DNA of 64,000 nt, taken from positions 868,001 through 932,000 of the forward strand of contig CAWCYZ010000001.1 in assembly GCA_963799925.1 (NCBI GenBank), given 5' to 3'. The notes under the pieces were generated by a model. It did no database searches, was not told the DNA's origin, and saw only the letters and a program-made list of their open reading frames with translations. A program made the position numbers and the translations under genes. This DNA comes from DATBQN01 sp963799925 (lineage in GTDB: Bacteria > Acidobacteriota > Thermoanaerobaculia > Multivoradales > UBA5704). How positions within the stretch are numbered: the stretch's first letter is position 1; each line of letters begins with the position of its first letter. Positions 56,190 through 64,000 of the stretch are shown piece by piece.

Positions 56190-56655
56190 AGTGGCGGCAT
56201 GAGCACCGCGACACGCGGCGGGATCGTGCCGCGGCTCGGCAAGGGCAGGCCGCCGGGAGCTTGGCGAAGCCGTCTGGCGGCTCGGCGATGCACCCTTGCG
56301 GCGGCGTCATGAACCGCCGTGGGCTCGTCACGACCCGTGGCGGTATGACGAAACCGCGTGCGGTTCGCGCCGCGCCACCCTCGCGCATGGCCAAAACGGC
56401 ACGCGATGGGGCGACGCCGCCTCGTGGCACGAGCATGCCGCGCCGTGAAACGGCCGTGCGGCCATCGCGGAGCTCGAAACCCCGCCCGGGTTTGCACATA
56501 CCCGTCCCGGGTTTGCTCCTACCCGTCCCGGGTTTCGCCAAGCCGGCCCATGGTTTGATCATGCCGCCGCTCGGCATGACCATGCCGCGGCAGGGTTTCG
56601 CTAAACCGGCCCGGGTTGGGTCAAACCCGCTCGGGTTTCGCCAAACCGGCATGGG
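56190..56655. repeat. Array of ~22 degenerate palindromic units with 21-bp period
   Basis: Small inverted repeats such as GGGTTTCGCCAAACCGG, GGCATGACCATGCC, GGTATGACGAAACC and GGGCTCGTCACGACCC follow each other with centres near 56640, 56620, 56600, 56579, 56558, 56537, 56516, 56495 and, less perfectly, back to about 56203. The spacing is 20-21 bp throughout. Both strands stay open because the period is seven codons, giving heptad peptides such as PGFAKPA; no start signal supports coding. The best units are at the right end. Unit sequence varies but the dyad symmetry is kept. Confidence 0.7.
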
Positions 56656-57138
56656 TGCGGCCTGCGGCCACCGTCTTCTTCCTCCACGCGGCGATCTGCT
56701 GGCCCTGCTCGACCACCGGGCACGCGATGCCGCGTGGCCGCGCAGCACCACTTGCCCTGCGGGCCGTCGCTCGCGCCGGCCCGCGCGCTTGAGCGCGGAC
56801 ACGCACCGACACGTCGAGCCAGCCCGCTGCATGACGAGAGGCTGGGCGCCGATGAGACACGGTACCCCGCCGGCGAGGAACTCGAGACTCGCGCCGACGA
56901 TTCGCAGCTTACCCGTCCACGACAGTCTGCCTGGGACGAGATACCTTTCGCACGAGTTTACCTCGCTTCGTCGCGCGCGACTCAAGGACGTCGTGGCCTG
57001 GCGCGATTCGGGGCCTGCTCGAGCTGGGTCGCCCGCTCGACCATGTCCAGCTCCGGGCAGATGGGCCGGCGGATCCGTCTCCTCTCGTGGTGTGGCGCCC
57101 TCGAGCATCGGAGTCGTCACGCGGCGTGCTCCTCCGGC
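56656..57138. other. Gene-free stretch between the array and uvrC
   Basis: About 480 bp with no supported gene, hairpin or repeat beyond a few GC-rich words. Long open frames on both strands are compositional. Confidence 0.35.
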
Positions 57139-58958
57139 TCACCGCTCGTCCGCCCCCTCCACCCGCCCGTGCAGCTGCTCGTAGACCTTCCGCCCCACCG
57201 TCGTTCCCAGCGCGCTCTGCAGCTCCTCGAGCGCCGCGTTCTTGATCCCCTGGAGGCTGCCGAAGGTCTGGATCAGGAGCCTCTTGCGGCGCGGGCCGAT
57301 GCCGGCGAGCTCGTCGAGCTGGCTCTTCAGGGTGCGGACGTTCCGGCGCTTCCTGTGGCGGGAGACGGCGAAGCGGTGGGACTCGTCGCGGATCTGCTGC
57401 AGGAGCTTCAAGGCCGGGTCGTCGCGCGTCCAGCGCCAGCGGCTCGGGCTCCTCGGGGACGTAGACCTCCTCCTCGCGCTTGGCGAGCGAGACGATGCGC
57501 GTCTCCTCGACGCCCAGCTCGGTCAGCGCATGGAGCGCGGCGTTCAGCTGGCCGCGGCCGCCGTCGATCAGGATCAGGTCGGGCATCGCGCCGACCTCCT
57601 CCAGGATCCGCCGGTAGCGGCGCTCGACGGCCTCGTGGATCGAGCGGAAGTCGTCGACGCCGTCGACGCTCTTGATGTTGAAGCTCCGGTACTCGCCCTT
57701 CCGCATCTTGCCCTCTTCCCAGACGACCATCGAGGCGACCGTCTCGCCGCCCTGGAAGTGCGAGATGTCGAAGCCCTCGATCCGCCGCGGCGGGCCGTCG
57801 AGCCCGAGGTGCTGCTCGAGGGCGGAGGCGCCGGGCGAGTCGGCGCTGCCGGCGCGGAAGCGGCGCCGGTGGGCGAGCTCGGCGTTGTGGCGCGCCAGCA
57901 CCAGCCGCTCGGCCTTGGGGCCGCGCGAGGGCATGCGGAGATAGACCTTCTCGTCCTTCTTCTCCGACAGCCAGGCGAGGAGCGCCTCCTCGCCCTCGAT
58001 CGGCACCGGGAGGTGGATCTCCTTGGGGATGAAGGTCGTGCGGTCGTAGAGCTGGGGCAGCAGCTCGGAGAGCAGGCGCTCGGGGGTGATGTCCCCCACC
58101 GCCTCCCAGAACAGCTCGCGGCGGTCGAGCACCTGGCCGCCGCGCATGACGAGCACCGCGACGGCGGCGTTGCCGCCCGAGACGCAGACGCCGAAGACGT
58201 CGACGTCCTCGCCGCCGACCGAGGAGAGCTTGCGCCGCTGGCTGATCGACTCGATCTCGGCGAGGGTGTCGCGCAGGCGGGCCGCGCGCTCGTAGTCCGT
58301 CGCCTCGGCGGCCTCCCACATCTCGCGCTTGAGGCTCTTCAGCACCGGCTCGATGCGGCCGGCGAGGAAGAGCCGCGCCCGCTCGACCGCCTCGGCGTAG
58401 GCCTCGTGGGTGGTCAGCCCCGCGACGCAGGGGCCGAGGCAGCGGTGCATGTCGTAGTAGAGGCAGGGGCGCGGCAGGCTGCCGTCGATCTCGAGCTGGC
58501 AGACCCGCACCTGGAAGAGCTTCTGGACGAGCTTGATCGCCTTGCGCGCGAGGCCCCCGGGCAGGAACGGGCCGAAGTAGCTGGCGCCGTCCTCGCGGAT
58601 GCGGCGGGTGAAGGCGATGCGCGGGTAGGGGTCGCGCGGTCAGCTTCAGGTAGGGATAGGTCTTGTCGTCGCGCAGGAGGACGTTGTAGCGCGGCCGCCG
58701 CCGCTTGATCCAGTTGTTCTCGAGGAGGAGCGCCTCGGCCTCGGAGTCGGTGACCACGAACTCCAGGTCCACCGCCTCGGCGACCATCGCCGCCAGGCGC
58801 GGCTCGTGGTCGCGGGCGAGGTAGGACGAGGCGCGCTTCCTGAGCGACTTGGCCTTGCCGACGTAGAGGACCTTCCCCTCGGCGTCCTTGAAGATGTAGA
58901 TGCCGGGCCGCTCGGGGAGGTCCCGGATCTTCTGGGCGAGGAGCTCGTGGTCGGGCAT
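57139..58958 (-). CDS. uvrC: Excinuclease ABC subunit C (two frame slips)
   Basis: UvrC makes both incisions in nucleotide excision repair. It starts MPDHELLAQKIRDLPERPGI with the GIY-YIG domain (YIFKDAEGKVLYVGKAKSLR). A slip near 58632 (GCGCGACCCC) interrupts it after YPYLKLTA; the correct continuation DPYPRIAFTRRIREDGASYF lies in another frame. The middle part is intact: CQLEIDGSLPRPCLYYDMHR with the Cys cluster, the UVR motif, EGFDISHFQGGETVASMVVW and LILIDGGRGQLNAAL (RNase H-like). A second slip near 57425 precedes LKLLQQIRDESHRFAVSRHR and the HhH end. Corrected length about 606 aa, as expected. uvrB lies 38 nt upstream on the same strand. Confidence 0.92.
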
Positions 58959-58996
58959 GGGGTTCGCGCGCGAACCTACCTTCGCTATCACGCGCC

Positions 58997-60985
<1,989 letters not shown>

Positions 60986-61054
60986 AGAAAGAGGTAAACA
61001 CGCGGGAGGGGCCGAATCTTCCGGCCGGCGGCCCGCGCGCGGGTCCGCTCGCCG

Positions 61055-61555
61055 TCAGGCCCGCGACCCCGAAGGCGGCGGGTTGGGAGCCGGCGTGGCC
61101 GGCACCGCGCCGGGGGCCGGCGGCGAGGGCGCCCGCTTGCCGGCGGTCCGCTCCAGGGTGCGGGTGAGGTCGAGGATCTGCTGCCGGGTCACCTGCCCCT
61201 TGGGCTTGCTGATGATCTCCATCAGCTGGGTCTGGAAGGGCTGCAGGTAGCGGGCGTCCGGCTGGCCGCCGTGCTGGAACACCCCGCCGAGGTCGGAAAA
61301 CGCCTGGTGGAGGTCGGCGCGCTCCTCCGGCGTGACGTCCGGGGGGACCACCTCCATCACCTTCTTCTCGACGATGCCCAGCCACCAGTGGAAGAGCGCC
61401 GGCGCTTTCACCACGAAGACGACGGCGCCGATCCCGAGGAGGACGAGGAGGGCGCCGCAGCCGACGAACACCGGCTTGCTGCACCCGCCGCCGCCCGCCG
61501 ACGGCGCGATCGGTCGCGGGCTAAACGGGCTGGGGGCTGCGGGCTCGTTGATCAT
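61055..61555 (-). CDS. Hypothetical single-pass membrane protein
   Basis: 166 aa with GGAGGT 6 nt before the ATG at 61555. A Pro/Ser/Gly-rich N-terminal tail of 25 residues ends in GGGGCSKP and is followed by one membrane segment (VFVGCGALLVLLGIGAVVFV). A soluble helical domain with DVTPEERADLHQAFSDLGGV and QILDLTRTLERTAGK comes next, and the C-terminus is Pro/Ala-rich. Family not recognised. It lies 69 nt upstream of uvrB on the same strand and might be cotranscribed, though uvrB seems to have its own -10 box. Confidence 0.7.
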   Translation of the reverse strand: MINEPAAPSPFSPRPIAPSAGGGGCSKPVFVGCGALLVLLGIGAVVFVVKAPALFHWWLGIVEKKVMEVVPPDVTPEERADLHQAFSDLGGVFQHGGQPDARYLQPFQTQLMEIISKPKGQVTRQQILDLTRTLERTAGKRAPSPPAPGAVPATPAPNPPPSGSRA

Positions 61556-61686
61556 GGAGCGACCTCCGGGGCGGACCTGCGCGGGTTTCTATCACCGCGG
61601 CGCGAGGACGACAAGCGGGGGAGGGAAGGCTTGCGGTCAGGCGCCGGCAGAACGGCGGAGATCGAGGGCGGGCTGGGGGATCCGGA

Positions 61687-62001
61687 TCAATGACGATTTT
61701 GCGGCAGCCGCCCCGGAAGCTGCGGCGTATCGACGCAGTTTGGATCATCGCCGGGGTCGGGGTCTTCGGAGCAGATCGTGTATCCCCCGTCAGGGTTCGA
61801 ATACTCGCAGTAGTAACAACCGTCGCCGAATCCGCCGCAGGCGGGAATTCCGTCGTCGCTCGTGGTCGGGCTGCCGGTCTCTCGGCTGCAGCCGCTCGCG
61901 GCAGCTGCCGTCCGAGGCTGGAGCGAGGCGAGAGCGGCGCAGCAGCCGAGGAGCAACAGGCTGATCAAACACTGCGCGCGCAGGTGCCGGCGGACTCCCA
62001 T
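61687..62001 (-). CDS. Small secreted Cys-rich protein
   Basis: 104 aa from the ATG at 62001. Signal peptide region ~10-35 (CLISLLLLGCCAALASL). The mature part is acidic and Cys-rich: SGCSRETGSPTTSDD, IPACGGFGDGCYYCEYSNPD, GGYTICSEDPDPGDDPNCVD. Six mature cysteines, with CYYC resembling HCHYC of the peptide at 55670. It follows the unknown secreted protein gene by 25 nt on the same strand, so the two probably form an operon. Function unknown. Confidence 0.72.
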   Translation of the reverse strand: MGVRRHLRAQCLISLLLLGCCAALASLQPRTAAAASGCSRETGSPTTSDDGIPACGGFGDGCYYCEYSNPDGGYTICSEDPDPGDDPNCVDTPQLPGRLPQNRH

Positions 62002-62026
62002 GGGTTTTCCCTCGTTCCTATCTGAT

Positions 62027-63166
62027 TCAGCTTCGACCGCGCGGAAGCTCGGCGACGATCAGCTCCCCGGCGCTCTCGGCTCCGCCGCTCAGATAGGAGA
62101 GATGAGCCGAGCGGAGGAGCACGACCCGGTCTCCCCTCACGTCCCCCCGCAAGCGGTCGAAGGGGTTGTCGCTCGCGAAGGGGACTGAGTAGGTGACGAC
62201 CCCTTCGGGCCGCAAGATCTCGAGGGCCCAGGAGACCCGGCCGTTCGCGACCGAACGGACGAGGAGACCCGGCGCCGGCGCCAGCGGCAGGATGTCGTCG
62301 ACCACCCGCAGCCGGTTGACTCTCTCGAGGCGCCGTTCGGGATTCGTCTTGAGCGTCCGGACCTCCGCCTTGGAGAGTTCGGCACAGCCGGGTGGATCGA
62401 GACCGAGCTCCCGGCTGCTCCACTCCCGCACCAGGTTTCCGGCCGGACCGAGGAGGTAGGCTCCAGGCTCGACCCCGGGGACCACCAGGAGCGAACCGCC
62501 GGGCAGAAAGCGCACCGATCCGAGCTCCTCGTCGAGGCACGAATCGAGGGCCCGGGCGCCTCCCCCGGGAACGTCCCGGAGAAGCGGCTGGAAGTCCTTG
62601 AGCGGCTCGTCGAGCGTGCCGAGCCAGGCCAGCGCACCCTTCGAGCCGCCGGCTTCGACGCCGTCGTCCGGATAACCCAGGAGCGCCACCCGCCGGCCGG
62701 AGAGATCGACGTCCTCGCCGATCAGGAGCGGCTGCCGCCGGAACACGCGAGTGCCGCCGGCCTCCGCCTCGACCGTGCCGGAAGCGAAGACGCGGCCGCC
62801 GGCGAGCGCCACGCGTCCCGCGGAGACGGCGAAGGTCCCGATATGGGTCAGACCCCCCTTGAATATGGAGAGCCGCGGGACGATCTGCCGGCGAACGGCG
62901 AGCCGCGGCTCGAGCGATACCTCGGAGATGCCGTCGCGGTACCGGGAGAGGTAGACCGTCGTGTCGCTCGCCCAGCGCACGTCGGTCGCGGGGGACGGCC
63001 CGCCGGGGACCGCGATTCGCGAGAGGAGGCGCAGAGCGCGCGCCGGCATCTCGGCCGCTCCCGGGGTGCCGGAAAGGGCCGCGGCGACCAGCGCGAGAAC
63101 GAGCCCGATCGAGGATACCGACACGAGCCGCCGGAAGAACCGTCGGGGCAGGGTTGCCGTCGGCAT
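62027..63166 (-). CDS. Hypothetical exported protein
   Basis: 379 aa from the ATG at 63166, chosen because GGAGG lies 5 nt before it (an upstream in-frame ATG at 63190 lacks this). It has an Arg-rich N-terminus and a hydrophobic segment (SIGLVLALVAAALSGTPGAA), so it is exported or anchored. The rest is beta-rich, with repeated short strands such as ASDTTVYLSRYRDGISEVSL, GRRVALLGYPDD and RGDRVVLLRSAHLSYLSGG, suggesting a six- or seven-bladed propeller. Family not recognised. A Cys-rich small protein follows after 25 nt; the two may act together outside the cell. Confidence 0.7.
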   Translation of the reverse strand: MPTATLPRRFFRRLVSVSSIGLVLALVAAALSGTPGAAEMPARALRLLSRIAVPGGPSPATDVRWASDTTVYLSRYRDGISEVSLEPRLAVRRQIVPRLSIFKGGLTHIGTFAVSAGRVALAGGRVFASGTVEAEAGGTRVFRRQPLLIGEDVDLSGRRVALLGYPDDGVEAGGSKGALAWLGTLDEPLKDFQPLLRDVPGGGARALDSCLDEELGSVRFLPGGSLLVVPGVEPGAYLLGPAGNLVREWSSRELGLDPPGCAELSKAEVRTLKTNPERRLERVNRLRVVDDILPLAPAPGLLVRSVANGRVSWALEILRPEGVVTYSVPFASDNPFDRLRGDVRGDRVVLLRSAHLSYLSGGAESAGELIVAELPRGRS

Positions 63167-63238
63167 GACACCTCCATCCTGGTTCGTCATAGCGAGAGCC
63201 TCCTGGCCCGAGCGCCCACCTAAAATGAGCTAACGCTT

Positions 63239-63268
63239 ATATTGCGGCGGGGCAGCACGGCATGTCAA
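63239..63268 (-). promoter_or_regulatory. Sigma-70-like promoter for the 63166 gene
   Basis: On the minus strand, TTGACA (63268-63263) is followed after 18 nt by CAATAT (63244-63239). This leaves a leader of about 65 nt before the start codon, which unlike many genes here has a good ribosome binding site. Confidence 0.5.
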
Positions 63269-63328
63269 GGATGCGCCCGGTCGACCGCCCTCGCGACTTC
63301 ACCGCCCCCCGACCTCGGCGTCAGTCTC

Positions 63329-63334
63329 TATAAT
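63329..63334 (+). promoter_or_regulatory. TATAAT -10 box, leaderless PBP1A
   Basis: A perfect TATAAT ends 7 nt before the ATG at 63342, so transcription should begin at or next to the A of the start codon. No -35 hexamer and no ribosome binding site are visible. Confidence 0.6.
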
Positions 63335-63341
63335 GACCGGC

Positions 63342-64000
63342 ATGGACTACGATCCGCCGCCGCAAGAGGCCGCGCGCGCCCGCCGCCAGCGCTCCGACCT
63401 GCGGGCGACCGCGCGCCCGATCCCCCGCCGCTCGCTCCTGCGCTTCGTCTGGCCGCTCCTCGGGGCGACCGTGCTCGGCGTGCTGGGCGGCGTCGCGGTC
63501 GCCGCGGCGATCCACATGCCGCGGGTCGACCAGCTCGCCGAGTTCCGGCCGGGCCTGGTCACCCAGCTCTACGACAAGGACGGCCACGCCTACCGCAGCT
63601 TCGCGCGCGAGCGGCGGGTGATGCTCAAGGAGAGCGAGATCCCGGCGGTCGTCCAGCAGGCGGTGCTCGCCTCGGAGGACAGCAACTTCTTCCAGCACGG
63701 CGGCGTCGATCCCCTGGGGATCGTGCGCGCCAGCATGACCGACGTGCGCAAGGGGCGGGTCGTCCAGGGCGCCTCGACGATCACCATGCAGCTCGCGCGG
63801 ACCGTCTTCCTCAGCCGCCAGCGCACCTGGCACCGCAAGGTCGAGGAAGCCCTGCTCGCGGTCGAGCTCGAGAAGACCTACAGCAAGCAGCAGATCCTCA
63901 CCCTCTACCTCAATCTGCTCAACCTCGGGCACGGCAACTACGGCGTCGAAGCGGCGTCGCGGTTCTACTTCAACAAGCCGGCCAAGGACCTCTCCGTCGC
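63342..64000 (+). CDS. Penicillin-binding protein 1A, class A (5' part)
   Basis: 219 codons visible, continuing beyond the window. A bifunctional peptidoglycan glycosyltransferase/transpeptidase by family. A short cytoplasmic Arg/Pro-rich tail is followed by one membrane anchor (LLGATVLGVLGGVAVAAAIH). The GT51 domain then shows motif 1 EDSNFFQHGGVDPLG with the catalytic Glu, motif 2 QGASTITMQLARTVFL and motif 4-like KVEEALLAVELEKTYSKQQI, followed by LTLYLNLLNLGHGNYGVEAA. The transpeptidase domain lies outside. Transcribed divergently from the exported protein at 63166. Confidence 0.93.
   Translation, partial: MDYDPPPQEAARARRQRSDLRATARPIPRRSLLRFVWPLLGATVLGVLGGVAVAAAIHMPRVDQLAEFRPGLVTQLYDKDGHAYRSFARERRVMLKESEIPAVVQQAVLASEDSNFFQHGGVDPLGIVRASMTDVRKGRVVQGASTITMQLARTVFLSRQRTWHRKVEEALLAVELEKTYSKQQILTLYLNLLNLGHGNYGVEAASRFYFNKPAKDLSV

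Noticed and set aside
56190..56655. CRISPR array interpretation of the 21-bp repeats
   Set aside because: There are no spacers: units abut each other, are far too short and vary in sequence, and no cas genes are near.
55703..57184. Long open frames on both strands through the 21-bp array as a heptad-repeat protein
   Set aside because: Openness follows from the 7-codon period; there is no ribosome site or plausible start, and the amino acid composition changes abruptly outside the array.

Overview
The window is about 70% G+C. Its gene content (metK-ahcY, uvrB-uvrC, mutL, DUF3617/DUF4126/DUF4242 proteins, many short dispersed palindromic repeats, very large Ig-domain surface proteins) fits a bacterium of the Acidobacteriota type, possibly Thermoanaerobaculia-like. 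That placement is an inference from style and content; there is no rRNA here to test it. At least six genes are interrupted by apparent single- or double-base indels, several in normally essential genes (ahcY, murB, uvrC). This looks more like consensus error in a long-read or metagenome assembly than real gene decay.

Layout: 0-2.5 kb holds rnc, asnS and a small secreted Cys-rich protein on the minus strand. 2.5-6.5 kb holds a DUF3617 protein, a DUF4242 protein and mutL followed 9 nt later by a toxin-antitoxin pair. 6.7-11.7 kb is a 1678-aa RHS/YD-repeat protein ending in a complete M23 (LytM) peptidase domain. 12-16.3 kb contains an AhpD-like protein beside a MocR remnant, then the SAM cycle pair metK-ahcY and an unknown gene that shares its start codon region with a divergent SpoU rRNA methylase. 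17.1-18.3 kb is a dead IS5-type element. 18.3-20.9 kb carries a sulfatase-fold lipoprotein and rpiB between two inverted copies of a ~245-bp MITE-like element. 21-24.4 kb has murB, a secreted alpha/beta hydrolase flanked by 39-bp direct repeats, a short asparaginase and a carboxymuconolactone decarboxylase-like gene with an unusual leader. 24.9-33.8 kb has HyuA, a small Cys-rich peptide, a transglutaminase/TPR lipoprotein, DUF4126, a Tat-exported amine oxidase, a DUF5666-like protein, a response regulator, ArsC and a broken membrane-protein gene. 33.8-55.2 kb is filled by two coupled giant genes (about 3737 and 3404 aa) for secreted multi-domain proteins. 55.5-64 kb has tRNA-Leu, another Cys-rich peptide, a 21-bp-period palindromic array, uvrC, uvrB, a membrane protein, a secreted pair and the start of PBP1A.

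Themes: many genes have a TAnnnT box only 5-11 nt before the start codon, which suggests widespread leaderless or near-leaderless transcripts. Export is prominent: lipoproteins, a Tat substrate, giant Ig/Cna-type proteins, an RHS-peptidase and four short Cys-rich secreted proteins. Several repeat families sit exactly at gene ends. The observations most likely to be new are the 21-bp palindromic array at 56.2-56.65 kb, the C-x2-R-x3-G-F-C tandem domain of the first giant protein, the inverted MITE pair with a flipped core, and the dispersed Cys-rich peptide genes.
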